A stretch of 64,000 bases of DNA from CAYRTV01 sp964505785. GTDB taxonomy: Bacteria; Acidobacteriota; Aminicenantia; Aminicenantales; Aminicenantaceae. Made by a program: the position numbers and the translations under genes. Below are positions 1 through 8,882 of the stretch, piece by piece. The number at the start of each line of letters is the position of its first letter. Position 1 is the first letter of the stretch. The notes beneath the pieces are model-generated. The model had not been told where the DNA came from. It did no database searches and worked only from the letters and a program-made list of their open reading frames with translations. The stretch is taken from contig CAZDJZ010000004.1 of assembly GCA_964505785.1 (NCBI GenBank), positions 1-64,000 on the forward strand, read 5' to 3'.

Positions 1-203
1 AGCCAATTCGGCTGTGTTAATGCGGCACATATTTCCGTCTATTGCGATATGCTGAATGGGCTGGATCGGTTTTATTGAGTGAAAATAAAAAAATTCGCAC
101 AAATTCAACCGATTCCCCCAAAAAATCAATACATCCCATATGTCCGTCTAAACGAAGATTATAGGAATCTTCCTGTTTTTGCAACAACTTGATAAATGAT
201 GAC

Positions 204-362
204 CTATAGGAGCCTGTCGACAGGACTCAGGACGCCTTGTCCTCCGCGATTCAGAACATGAGTATAAATCATGGTTGTTCTGACATCCTTATGCCCGAGT
301 CGTTCCTGGACTGTTCTGATGTCATATCCATCCTCTATGAGGTGGGTGGCAAGGGAGCCTGC
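204..362 (-). pseudogene. tyrosine recombinase (integrase), C-terminal fragment
   Basis: Read on the minus strand, this stretch encodes the last 50 or so residues of a phage/integron-type tyrosine recombinase. It contains GSLATHLIEDGYDIRTVQ, then ERLGHKDVRTTMIYTHV, then a stop (the TAG complement at 204-206). The LGH motif and the catalytic Tyr in the TMIYTHV context are the hallmark of the family's C-terminal active site. No start codon, no Arg-box region and no earlier catalytic part lies upstream; the sequence instead runs into an IstB-like fragment. It is therefore a 3' remnant, too short to act. The identification is firm from the motif; the original element is unknown. Confidence 0.75.
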
Positions 363-403
363 CGGGCTGTTTGGCGCGAATCAGTCCTTCGAGAAGACCG
401 AGA

Positions 404-640
404 TCACGATTTAGCACATGCCGGTATAGAAAAACCAGGGCGCATAGTTTTACGCACCCGCTTGGTCCTGGGTATGGGCTCATGGGTTTTCTCCTTTTGG
501 GTATCTTGGATCATGTCACTAAAGTCCTTGAGCCGGTAACTGTTGCCATCGATGTTGAAGATATGCGCTTTATGGAACAGCCGGTCCAGGATGGCAATGG
601 TGGCCATCTCCTCTGCGGAAGAGATTGTTGTATACCTCAC
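404..640 (-). pseudogene. IS21-family IstB-like ATPase, C-terminal fragment
   Basis: The minus-strand reading ends with MATIAILDRLFHKAHIFNID followed by GNSYRLKDF and a short basic tail. This matches the C-terminus of IstB, the ATP-binding helper of IS21 transposition (family pattern: ATAILDRLLHH...INI.G.SYRL). The Walker A and B regions are absent. The upstream part of the open frame (to 922) does not resemble IstB and overlaps the start of the next gene antisense, so it is probably noise. IstA is not seen. The fragment lies directly upstream of the integrase fragment on the same strand, so at least two mobile elements have decayed at the left edge. Confidence 0.65.
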
Positions 641-842
641 GTTTGACCCGGCAGCAGTCCAGCGCCGGCGCCCATCGACCCTTCGGTTCATTACCCTGAA
701 GGAACTGGCTGCGGGGAACGTTGGCTCGGCATCGGACGCATCCGTGAATTTTCGCCGCTGGCCGCTTTGGTGGTCAGGGAAGGATTTAACCGGAAGACAG
801 CTTTGAGCGGCAACCTTTTTAAAATTCCCTGCGTATATATTA

Positions 843-2430
843 TTGAATGACAGTAAAACCTTTTTGAATCTGATGGTGAAAATTGTGAAGAAATCAAGAA
901 TAATTTTATATGCGGGACTCATTGGAATTCTAATCAGCCCGGGTTTTTCCGGTCAGAATAAGAGTGACCGGACACCGGAGGAACGCAGCATTCCGGCAGT
1001 CAGGCTCGACCAAAGAGTGGAGATTGACGGTCGATTGAAAGAACCTGTTTGGCAGCGCGAAGGCACCGGCGGTTTTATTCAATCTGACCCCATTGACGGA
1101 GCAGAGCCAACCGAAAAAACCCTGGTTTGGGTGGCCTATGACAGGGATGCGCTTTATGTCGCTGCCCGTATGTTCGATTCCAAACCCGGACACATAACTT
1201 CCCGGCTGGGCCGGCGCGACATACATCTCCGGCAGTGAAGAGAGAATTCTGCAGCTGCAGAATTCATCGCTGCATTATTTTCAGCGGCCGGATGCCGATC
1301 ATGTCTCTCTGAACGAAACGGCCACTGCTTTAAGCGGGTGGGGCGGCCGGTTTCAGATCAATAAGCAGAAGGGGCAAACCTTGTTCAATTTTGCCCTGGG
1401 CGCTTTATCTCCCGGATTCGATCCTAATGACGCCGGTTTTCAGGGCGGCAGCTCGGATATTATTAATTCTCATCTGGTGGTCGGTCAAATCTGGCCCCAT
1501 CCCGGAAAGGTTTTTCGCAATTTTGTTCTGGGGGGAGGACCCTTTGTGACCTATGATTTCGGCGGAACCAGGACCACAGGCAGCGGAGCTTTGATGCTTT
1601 GCGAAGGTCAATTGCTTAACTATTGGCGTTTTTCTTCCATGATCGCCTTTAATCCGGAATCTATCAGCACAACCATGACCCGGGGCGGCCCACAGGTTAA
1701 AGTTCCCTTTGGATATCAAGGTGACTTCAGTATAAGAACGGATTCCAGGAAACAGTTTGTGTTTTCCGTTTCAACCGGCACGTACGGACGTCCGGAAATT
1801 GACTCTCTTCGCCGGAATTACGGCTTCAGTGTTTCATGGAAACCGCGCACCAATTTTGATTTATCCGCTGGGCCGTCTTACATGATGAACCGGACCGGCT
1901 ATCAGTGGATTAGAAAGGTTGACGACCCTGTTATGGCGGAAACCTTTGGGGCCCGTTATGTGTTTGGGCGTCTCCGGCAGGAAGTTATCTCTGCCGAGAT
2001 CCGCTTAAACTGGATTTTTACTCCCAAGCTGACATTGCAGGCCTATCTCCAGCCGTTTTTAGCTGTTGGAAAATATGACCGCTTTAAAGAATTAGCCCGG
2101 CCGGGAAGCTCTGATTACAATGTGTATGGACTGGATACGGGAACGGTTGAATATACCGATAATTTTTATACTGTAGACCCGGATGGACCCGGCAGAGCGT
2201 CCGGGTTTTCGTTTTATAATCCGGACTTTAATTTCAAATCACTCCGGGGTACCGTCGTTCTGCGCTGGGAATATCATCCTGGGTCATTGGTCTACTTTGT
2301 GTGGACTCAAAACCGCATGGATTATTCGCATCCCGGCGAACTGCAGCTGGGCCGTGACCTGGGTGATCTGTTCATGGCCCCGGGCAATAATATTTTCCTG
2401 CTGAAAATGACTTACCGCTGGAATATGTAG
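843..2430 (+). pseudogene. DUF5916 / CBM9-like outer-membrane protein, internally deleted and frameshifted
   Basis: The first part (start at 843 or, better for a signal peptide, the ATG at 873) encodes an export signal followed by a CBM9-like domain (residues like VEIDGRLKEPVW and LVWVAYDRDALYVAARMFD), then ends at 1238. The second part, in another frame and open from about 1200, begins ATYISGSEERILQLQ and continues SSLHYFQRPDADHV to the stop at 2430, with the alternating hydrophobic strands of a C-terminal beta barrel. In intact family members these two blocks are separated by several hundred residues. The break lies near 1209-1222, where GGCGCGAC-like sequence could be deletion microhomology. 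The gene is therefore taken to be broken, unless the two parts are independent short proteins. Family members are predicted outer-membrane proteins of unknown substrate. Confidence 0.7.
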
Positions 2431-2532
2431 CGGAAATCCTTATGTTCTCATGTCCTGAATCGGGAAGGGCGAGGCGTATATGTCCCACTGACCGGCTGAA
2501 ACGGAAGATCACACTTGATTTTTCTTGAATGC

Positions 2533-3228
2533 TCACAATGATTGTTGATAGTATTTTTTTTGGCATCTCCTCGTGTCAAGCTCAGGAGAGTGTTTAAAAT
2601 CCCTTTCGGGGTAAGAGAGCCGCGAGAGTTCAATCATAAAAATAGGATTATATCTTTCATTTCTGAAATATGAAAAATGAATATTTTGAGGTTCTTTTAA
2701 TAATTTGAATTTTAATTCTTTAAACATTTCGTACCATTTCTCTTTATAGGGGAAATTATAAGCACAATTAATATTGGCTTCCAAATTCGTCATATAATCA
2801 GTAAAAGTCAATAACTTTTTAGAAAACTCACTATACACAGCATGATCTTTGATAATTATATATTTTTTGCTGACTCTTTTTAGTTCTTTTAAACTAGCTT
2901 TGATATCTTTTGTATGATGTAAAACATCAAGACTTACAACAACATCAAAAGTATTGCTCTTATATGGAATTTTTTTGCCATCATAAATTTTTCTTGGAAT
3001 TTGACACGATCTATCTCCCTGAACATCAATTCCAACAATTTTCACACTAGGTTTTATTCTCATAATTGCTTCTGCGACTTTTCCATCATCGCATCCATAA
3101 TCAAGTACATATGAATTGTCTGGAATTAATTTTGAGATTTCTCTAACTAAAGCTTTCTTAAAACTAGGATTTAATTTTTTTCTATTAAAAACCAAAACAA
3201 GCTTCAGCAATATTTTTAATAAGTCCAC
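2533..3228 (-). CDS. class I SAM-dependent methyltransferase
   Basis: A 231-residue protein with the class I methyltransferase fold: motif I is VLDYGCDDGKVAEAI (about residues 40-54), the acidic end of strand beta2 is IVGIDVQGD, and the post-I block is FDVVVSLDVLHHTKDIKASL. No membrane segment or signal peptide is seen. The substrate is unknown; the small 'methyltransf_11' type is used on many metabolites and glycolipids. The gene is distinctly AT-rich (long runs of lysine, isoleucine and AAA/AAT codons) compared with the GC-balanced genes around it, suggesting acquisition by transfer. The last 30 residues (from about SYPERDF) lose the AT bias and may be run-on into ancestral sequence after loss of the native stop. 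It stands alone, with no operon partner. Confidence 0.7.
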   Translation of the reverse strand: MDLLKILLKLVLVFNRKKLNPSFKKALVREISKLIPDNSYVLDYGCDDGKVAEAIMRIKPSVKIVGIDVQGDRSCQIPRKIYDGKKIPYKSNTFDVVVSLDVLHHTKDIKASLKELKRVSKKYIIIKDHAVYSEFSKKLLTFTDYMTNLEANINCAYNFPYKEKWYEMFKELKFKLLKEPQNIHFSYFRNERYNPIFMIELSRLSYPERDFKHSPELDTRRCQKKYYQQSL

Positions 3229-3358
3229 TTTATCTTTTCACCCTTACTATTTGCGCCTCGTATCCGCTTGTTCGGGGTCGGGACCGACGAACGCATTGAT
3301 ATCACGGCAGCAAACGTAATTTTCGGACCGTTTTAATCCGCGCTCTCCCGAAAGGGGA

Positions 3359-3958
3359 TCAATCGGCCGGACAATGCGCGGACTCGAGGATGCGCCGGAA
3401 GACCGGCTCGTACTGTTTAAACTTGGCCGAAGTCGGAGTACCGCAGTTAATGTATTCGATTGCCGCCCCTTGCCCAAACGATGTGGATGCTTCATACTCG
3501 AATACAAGCGCCAGGTTGCTCTTCGCCTCCGCCATGTAACCGTCCTTTTCACACACCGTCACCGGGGTTTTGTTCAGAAGAGCCGAACCGAACATCGACT
3601 TAAACTCGTCCTCCGCGGTCTTTCCCTCTGGTATCATCCGGGTGCCGATTACGCAAAAGATGTTGGGTGCACCCGTCATAGAATTGGCAGCCTCTTCCGG
3701 ATAGTAAAAACCAGAATCGTCGACCCAGTCTTCAGGAATGGAAAGGCTCCATTGACCGTCAGAGACCGTCTTCCATCCAGACGGGACGATGGTTTCAGCC
3801 GGCGCTTTGCCCTGTGCAGAAGCCGGTGAAGTCGTGGTTTCTTTTTGTCCGGACACTGCGTCCGCGTCATTCGAATTAGCGTTACAGCCAACGAGGACCA
3901 GGGCGCAGATCAACAAGCCCAGAGTCACGGATGAAAATGTTCTTTTCTTTTGAAACAT
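3359..3958 (-). CDS. putative lipoprotein, paralogue of the protein at 23147-23740
   Basis: A 199-residue exported lipoprotein. The start at 3958 is chosen because AGGAGA lies 8 bases upstream and because it gives a clean signal: MFQKKRTFSS, a hydrophobic core, then the lipobox LVGC. A Ser/Thr/Ala-rich linker follows, then a globular domain starting PSGWKTVSDGQWSLSIPEDW and ending ILESAHC. The same layout (lipobox, low-complexity linker, P.GWK....F.IP.DW block, terminal RILESAHC/KILDSVRC) recurs at 23147-23740, so the two are paralogues. No enzymatic motif is visible. The two conserved Cys near the middle and the terminal Cys could form disulfides outside the cytoplasm. Function unknown. Confidence 0.7.
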   Translation of the reverse strand: MFQKKRTFSSVTLGLLICALVLVGCNANSNDADAVSGQKETTTSPASAQGKAPAETIVPSGWKTVSDGQWSLSIPEDWVDDSGFYYPEEAANSMTGAPNIFCVIGTRMIPEGKTAEDEFKSMFGSALLNKTPVTVCEKDGYMAEAKSNLALVFEYEASTSFGQGAAIEYINCGTPTSAKFKQYEPVFRRILESAHCPAD

Positions 3959-4359
3959 GTTCTGTTCTCCTTTCGTTACAGGTCTCACATAAGATTAGGT
4001 GTGCTAATGAAAAAACAAAAAAGCAGCTTCCTCGTTTGTTATACAGAAAAAAGAAAAGGCAAGTCAACAAATAATCCCCAGTAAGGAGAGAAGAGCCGAA
4101 AATCTGCGTCTTCTTTATTCTCAGTCTTGGCCGCACTTGCGATAGTCGTTCACGTCACCGAAGTCCTGATCCTTCATCTTGTTCGAATCCTCGTCCGGTT
4201 GACGTATGTATGCCCATGCCCAGCTGGAAAAGCCGTTAGGTTTTTTCAGGCGGTTGTCCATGCGCAGGCAGTGCCGATCAAGAAGAGAAAGGTGACAGGG
4301 ACACCCGATCTCTGACTGCTTAGATTCAATAAAAACTGAATTTCCCTGTTGGGGGATCC
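3959..4359. other. intergenic region with a possible 46-codon ORF
   Basis: About 400 bases between a lipoprotein gene and a GH127 gene. The minus strand carries a 46-codon open frame at 4121-4261 starting MDNRLKKPNGFSSWAWAY and ending DVNDYRKCGQD. The frame stays open without an ATG further upstream (IGCPCHLSLLDRHCLR...), so this may be the tail of a lost gene and not a small gene. No Shine-Dalgarno sequence precedes the ATG. The region next to the lipoprotein start (3959-4100) is AT-rich and probably holds its promoter. Nothing else was recognised. Confidence 0.25.
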
Positions 4360-7300
4360 CTACTCCAGCGTCACATCCACATACACCGAATGATGCTCGT
4401 AGGTCTCAAAGAACGGCTTAAGCTCCAGTTCGCCGATGGTAAAGCGCAGGGCGGCCGGATCGCCGTCGATTGAGCGGGCGATGTCCTCTGCGTCAAGTGT
4501 CACCGCGCGCCAGGCCGGTAGGGGGCCTTCCTCCTGGACGGCCAGCAGGACCGGGCCGTAGAAAATACTGGCGAGATTCGGCATATCCATAACCGGTTCG
4601 AGGCGGAAGGAGAAGGGCATGCGGAGGGTGATGGTGTCGCCGTCTTTCCAATCGCGTTTGAGAGTCAGATAAGAGCCGGGCTCAGCCTGGACATTTTCCT
4701 CTTGTCCGTTTATCTTGACGAAAAATCCCTGGGTCGCCCAGGCGGGAACACGGAGTTTAAGCGCGAATGGGGAGACGCCTGAAACCTTGAGTGTGACCGA
4801 GTCGGCATACGGGAAATTCGTGTTCTGGGTGACAGATACGCCTCGTTCTTCCCAGTTGACGGTGGACGGCACATAAAGATTGACATAAAGGGCCTGGTTG
4901 CCGGTACTTTTAAAGTAGATCGAATCCTGCAGCTTGGTGTTGCTTTCAAGAGCGGTGCCATTGCAGCAGGTGAAGCCGTCCATGTCCTCATTGGAGAACC
5001 GCTTGCGGGCTCCCGGGTTGAGGGGGACATGGTAGGTGTTGCCGGCGTTATCCTCTGCCACGGAGGCCAGGATGTGGTTGTAGAGGCCCTGTTCGTAGTA
5101 ATCCATATACCGGGGGTCGGGATCAAAGAAGAAGAGCTGGCGGCTGAGCTTGAGCATGTTGTAGGTGGCACAGGTCTCGTTCTGCCCGCCCATGTTGAAG
5201 CCGTTTTGGGAGAGGGTGTCCGGCTCGGCTGTGAAGCATTCGGCGTTCTGGGGGTTTTTGGCTCCGCCGACACCGCCTATATTGTACATGTAGTGATGCC
5301 GGACCTTGGTCCAGAAATTATCCGCTACGTTGCGGTAGTCCGGAATCCCGGACATCCGGTAGGTCTCCATGGCGCCTATGATCTGGGGGATGTGCTGATT
5401 GGCGTGGCGGGTACGGATGGTGTCGACGTTTTTGGCCAGGCCGTGGCTGTGTTCGGCATCGCCGAAGAAGAACTTGGTGTTGTCGAAAAGCCGGGCGCAG
5501 GCCAAAAAATCCGGGTTGCCGGTAAGCCGGGAGAGGCGGGCCATGACTTCGTTCATGCCGCCGTATTCGCCGGCGATATAGCGGTTCCACATGGCAATAC
5601 GGGTGTCCGCCGGCACGGCTTTAAGCCGCGTGTACGTCCAGGTGCCCATCCCTTCGGCGATCTCCAGGGCTTTCGGATTACCGCCGACTTCATAGCAGTC
5701 GAGCAGTCCGGCCAGGATCTTATGCAGGGTGTAGTAAGGGGCCCAGATCTGGTCATTGGTCGAGCCGTAAGTGGCGCCCTTTTCCAGCATGATGAACTGG
5801 TCGGGCGGGTAGGCGCTTATGAAGCCTTCCCCCCAGTTCCAGTAATCGCGGCGGATGCCGTCTTCGCTCAGATCGGAATCGCAGCTGGTTTTCCCGGGAC
5901 CGGGCGGAATGGCGAGGGGGTCGGCGTTATGCGGTCCTCCGGGTTCGGCGGGACGGCCTGATTTTTGGGCCAGGTCGTAGAGTGTGTCGATCATATAGTT
6001 CATTTTTTTAAGGAAACCGGCCTGGAGGCTCTCATCGTAGACGGAACCGGCGTAGGCCTGGGCCAGGGCGGAGAGATAATGGCCGCTGGCGTGGCCGCGG
6101 AGGCGGGAAGTCTGGCTGTCCCAGCTGCCCAGCTGCTCGGTGCCTTCAGGCTGGGGCCGGCCGAAGGCGTCGCGGAAGTTGTAGAGGAAGTTATCGGGAT
6201 TGACGGTGGAGAGGCCGGCGATAAATTTATCGCGGTTTTTGATAAAGGGGGTTTTCCGTCCGTCGGCAAAGGGCTTCAGGCCAACACGGCCCAGAGGGAA
6301 CGGTTCCACCTTCATCTCCGGTTTCTCAAGAGCTGCGGCGGGTTCGGCCGGTTTGACCGTAACGACGGCTTTGGGTTCAAAAGGAGTGCCCGGCACAACA
6401 CCGGTCAGGGTATAGGTCCCGGGTTCAAGGACCGCGCTGTTATCGGCGGGCGCAGGCCAGAGGACCCGGACCTGCGGGCCGGCGGCGCCTTGTTCATAGA
6501 CGCTGGGAATATAAGCGGGCAGTCTGGGCAGGACACCCGCTGTGGTTTCAATGGCGATATCGGGAACATTGGTCAGTCCTTTGATGAGGGCCAGGGAGCG
6601 GAGCTCCGGCGCCTCAGGCTCCACCGCTCTCTCCCGTCTTTGTCCTCCGCCTTCTCCGAAGGCGACGGCTCTAGCCTGGTCTTCGCTTAAGGCGATGTTG
6701 TAGAGCCGCAGATGGCGGAGATGGGCCTCCATGGCCGGTTTATCAGCGCTTGCCGCCTGTCCGATCAGAAGCCGGTTATTTTCGGGATTATCCCAGGCCA
6801 GAACGTCTTCCAGGCTGAGTGTTATATTATCTGCCTGGCCAACCTCGCGGCCCATGACATAGCCGGTCAGTGTCCGGTGGAAGGCGTCGAGGACGATGGT
6901 CACATGGAACCAGCGTCCGGGGGATCTGAACCGGGCGGAAAACCCCTGGCCGGCATCTTCGCCGCCGTCTGTTATACGGACACGAAGGCCGTTGTCTATG
7001 TCGGGGCCGTTAAGCTCACAGTAAAAGCCGCGGCCGGGAGATCCTTCGAAATCAAAGAGCCTCTGGCCGGGTTTTTCGGCGATGAGATGGACCCAGCAGG
7101 AAATACTCAGGCTGTCGACCCCGGCTAACGTCTTCCCGGGAATGCGGAGGGCGCTGCCCTGGAGGGCGAGGACCTTGTCAAAGGGACTGTGCTCGGTATA
7201 GGAAGGCTCGTCTCCTATGACTTCGGCGTGGAACTGGTTGCGGGACCGGTCCTGTGTATTGCCGTCAAAGACATAGCGGGCGATCAGGGCCGTCTCGCCG

Positions 7301-7413
7301 ATGCCGTCGAGGATTTGGTCTCCCTCGCTCTGGGCGGGAAGCCGGGTTGTGCCGAACCACAGGACAAGTCCGGTTATGAGGATAAGGATAAATGCCGGGG
7401 TCATTTTTTTCAT
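4360..7413 (-). CDS. secreted GH127-family glycosidase (beta-L-arabinofuranosidase type) with N-terminal LamG domain
   Basis: The start at 7413 has GGAGG 7 bases upstream and gives a 1017-residue protein with an export signal (MKKMTPAFILILITGL...). A LamG/concanavalin-like domain spans about residues 45-255 (SISCWVHL..., RLFDFEGSPGRGFYCE), followed by a linker with an Ig-like strand pattern and a GH127 (DUF1680) catalytic domain from about 380. In the characterised bifidobacterial enzyme a Glu and three Cys hold a zinc ion and one Cys is the nucleophile. Here the matching residues are E746 and C748 (NETC) and C816-C817 (FTCCNG), with E730 at the acid/base spacing. It is therefore probably active outside the cytoplasm on plant or glycoprotein arabinosides, but the sugar specificity cannot be read from sequence. 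No sugar transporter or partner glycosidase lies nearby. Confidence 0.88.
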   Translation of the reverse strand: MKKMTPAFILILITGLVLWFGTTRLPAQSEGDQILDGIGETALIARYVFDGNTQDRSRNQFHAEVIGDEPSYTEHSPFDKVLALQGSALRIPGKTLAGVDSLSISCWVHLIAEKPGQRLFDFEGSPGRGFYCELNGPDIDNGLRVRITDGGEDAGQGFSARFRSPGRWFHVTIVLDAFHRTLTGYVMGREVGQADNITLSLEDVLAWDNPENNRLLIGQAASADKPAMEAHLRHLRLYNIALSEDQARAVAFGEGGGQRRERAVEPEAPELRSLALIKGLTNVPDIAIETTAGVLPRLPAYIPSVYEQGAAGPQVRVLWPAPADNSAVLEPGTYTLTGVVPGTPFEPKAVVTVKPAEPAAALEKPEMKVEPFPLGRVGLKPFADGRKTPFIKNRDKFIAGLSTVNPDNFLYNFRDAFGRPQPEGTEQLGSWDSQTSRLRGHASGHYLSALAQAYAGSVYDESLQAGFLKKMNYMIDTLYDLAQKSGRPAEPGGPHNADPLAIPPGPGKTSCDSDLSEDGIRRDYWNWGEGFISAYPPDQFIMLEKGATYGSTNDQIWAPYYTLHKILAGLLDCYEVGGNPKALEIAEGMGTWTYTRLKAVPADTRIAMWNRYIAGEYGGMNEVMARLSRLTGNPDFLACARLFDNTKFFFGDAEHSHGLAKNVDTIRTRHANQHIPQIIGAMETYRMSGIPDYRNVADNFWTKVRHHYMYNIGGVGGAKNPQNAECFTAEPDTLSQNGFNMGGQNETCATYNMLKLSRQLFFFDPDPRYMDYYEQGLYNHILASVAEDNAGNTYHVPLNPGARKRFSNEDMDGFTCCNGTALESNTKLQDSIYFKSTGNQALYVNLYVPSTVNWEERGVSVTQNTNFPYADSVTLKVSGVSPFALKLRVPAWATQGFFVKINGQEENVQAEPGSYLTLKRDWKDGDTITLRMPFSFRLEPVMDMPNLASIFYGPVLLAVQEEGPLPAWRAVTLDAEDIARSIDGDPAALRFTIGELELKPFFETYEHHSVYVDVTLE

Positions 7414-7507
7414 GATGCGTCCTCCCAATATGGTCATTTTTCCAGATATCTAATATACCAAAGAAATGGGCTTAATATAAAGTATTTAGAAGGAGACGGC
7501 TTCCACA

Positions 7508-7634
7508 TGTCATCCTGAGGAACGAAGTGACGTAAGGATCTTGTGCTGCATCGTGTGAATGAGAGGGAGGCGATTCTTTTTGCCGAGGCCGTACAAGATC
7601 CTCACGGCCTGCTAGCGCAGGCCTCAGGATGACA
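7508..7634. repeat. 127-bp palindromic repeat, copy 1 of the TGTCAT family
   Basis: A long imperfect inverted repeat. It opens with TGTCATCCTGAGGAACGAAG, reads on to AGGATCTTGT, has a central loop, then ACAAGATCCTCACGGCCTGC and closes CCTCAGGATGACA. A copy of the same length with the same ends lies at 8957-9083. Each arm holds its own minor hairpin (for example GGCCTG...CAGGCC). It sits between the GH127 gene and mntA. It encodes no protein; apparent frames through it are by-products of the repeat. Confidence 0.85.
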
Positions 7635-7955
7635 TGGGGGGGATGATGAATCGGGGCCGGCTGCTCGTGCAGGCGCAGTCTAAGATTCCCGTCACTCCGT
7701 TCCGGGAATGACATGAGGAAGGCGGCGGCATGGCCCGGGGATGACATCCACATATCATCCTGAGGAACGAAGTGACGAAGGATCTTGTGCTGTGTCGTTT
7801 GGATGAGACGGGACCGATTCCAAGAATCGAGGCAGTCTAAGATTCCCGTCGCTTCGCTCCGGGAATGACATGAGGGCGCCGCGGCCTCAGGATGACATGG
7901 AGGCGGCCTGGGGATGACATGGGGAACGCTGCGCGATTTGGGAACGACATTGGGG
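7635..7955. repeat. cluster of further TGTCAT-family repeat arms
   Basis: Contains a right arm of the GTCTAAGATTCCCGTC...GGGAATGACA type (about 7677-7710) and a second full-length unit at about 7752-7871. That unit has a left arm of the CATCCTGAGGAACGAAG type but a right arm of the ATTCCCGTCGCTTCGC type, so the two arm types are mixed in one element. Several degenerate GGATGACATGG pieces follow up to about 7955. The region fills the space upstream of mntA. No promoter could be singled out. Confidence 0.75.
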
Positions 7956-8011
7956 GAGCAACAGCGAAGTAAATTGAAAATAAATGCATAATGTGATAAT
8001 TTTTTCTCAGG

Positions 8012-8434
8012 ATGCAAAAGAAACAAATTCCCCTGAGCGAGAAGCAGCGTATTATCAAAGAAATGGCTTCCCGGATAAAAAAGAGAAAAAATATTATATT
8101 TGCCTACATTTTTGGTTCGTTTGTTCGGGATGATGAATTTTCTGATATTGATATCGGAATCTTTTGCAAAAAGCTTGAGAATATTGATCCTCTGAGTTTC
8201 GAATTCGAACTGGAAAAGGACATCAATTCCATTACTAAATTTCCGGTGGATGTGCGTATCATCAATCATGCTCCGGTATCCTTCGTATTTGCTGTGATAA
8301 AAGAGGGGCTGCTGGTGAAAGATGAAGACCCTAACAAAAGGGCTGACTTCGAGGGGATGATTTTTAAGAAATATGCGGATTTTGCCATTTACCGGAAACG
8401 GTATTTAAGAGAGGTCTTAAATGCCCCAATATGA
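8012..8434 (+). CDS. mntA: MntA-type nucleotidyltransferase antitoxin
   Basis: A 140-residue minimal nucleotidyltransferase. The active-site signature is complete: G35-S36 (IFGSFVRDDEF), then D45 and D47 (SDIDIG). In the type VII MntA/HepT system the MNT protein transfers AMP to a tyrosine beside the HepT active site and so silences it. The next gene overlaps its end by 14 bases and encodes a HEPN protein with the full RX4HXY motif, so the pairing is clear. A weak upstream signal (CAGG 7 bases before the ATG) is the only ribosome site seen. Composition is slightly AT-rich, as common for mobile toxin-antitoxin loci, and the pair lies between palindromic repeats. Identification is by motif and context. 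Confidence 0.88.
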   Translation: MQKKQIPLSEKQRIIKEMASRIKKRKNIIFAYIFGSFVRDDEFSDIDIGIFCKKLENIDPLSFEFELEKDINSITKFPVDVRIINHAPVSFVFAVIKEGLLVKDEDPNKRADFEGMIFKKYADFAIYRKRYLREVLNAPI

Positions 8435-8858
8435 ATCGGACAGAATACGCAAGCTCGTTTCCCAGATGAGGGAAGCCGTCAGCCAGCTCAAAAGATTGAA
8501 AAAATACGAAAAAAACGTTTTTTTAAATGACCCGGATAAAATCGGGAGCGCCAAGTATAATTTCATTGTAGCCATCGAAGCCGCCATTGATATGTGTAAC
8601 CACATCATTTCCCGCAATGGATACCGGTCTCCTGAAGATTACTCTGATACTTTTGCCGTTCTTGGAGAGCAAGGGGCCTTTGACTGTTCATTTACCAATG
8701 AATTGAAAGACATGGCAAAGTTCAGAAACAGACTTGTCCATATATATTGGGAAATTGATGACGATAAGATCTATGAAATTTTATTGACGCGGCTGGATGA
8801 TTTTAAATATTTCCTGGATAAGCTGGCTGAATTCCTCAACTTAGCCGAGCTTTCTTAG
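8421..8858 (+). CDS. hepT: HepT-type HEPN RNase toxin
   Basis: A 145-residue alpha-helical HEPN/DUF86 protein. The catalytic motif R-X4-H-X-Y is intact as R102-NRLV-H107-I-Y109, preceded by the typical MAKFRNRLVH context; the Tyr is the AMPylation site in characterised relatives. HEPN dimers of this kind cleave RNA (tRNA in studied systems) when released from MntA. The ATG lies inside the end of mntA, so the two are translationally coupled, with the antitoxin first. The locus is flanked on both sides by near-identical 127-bp palindromic repeats, a possible route for its movement or retention. Confidence 0.88.
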   Translation: MPQYESDRIRKLVSQMREAVSQLKRLKKYEKNVFLNDPDKIGSAKYNFIVAIEAAIDMCNHIISRNGYRSPEDYSDTFAVLGEQGAFDCSFTNELKDMAKFRNRLVHIYWEIDDDKIYEILLTRLDDFKYFLDKLAEFLNLAELS

Positions 8859-8882
8859 CGATATAACCTTAATTGCACCGCC

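Noticed and set aside
4170..4200. GTTCGAATCC sequence resembling a tRNA T-loop
   Set aside because: No matching acceptor, D or anticodon stems are found around it; it lies within a possible small ORF.
5029..6690. Two long plus-strand open frames (310 and 241 codons) opposite the GH127 gene
   Set aside because: They are antisense to a well-supported gene with a full zinc motif; Gly/Val-rich translation is typical of shadow frames in GC-balanced coding DNA.
7508..7955. CRISPR-like array because of repeated short motifs
   Set aside because: Repeats are long, imperfect palindromes of unequal spacing, with no unique spacers of constant length and no cas genes in the window.
7472..8269. 265-codon minus-strand open frame opposite mntA
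   Set aside because: It runs through the TGTCAT repeats (encoding PHVIPR-like repeats) and antisense to mntA, whose motifs are intact; it is an artefact of the repeat sequence.
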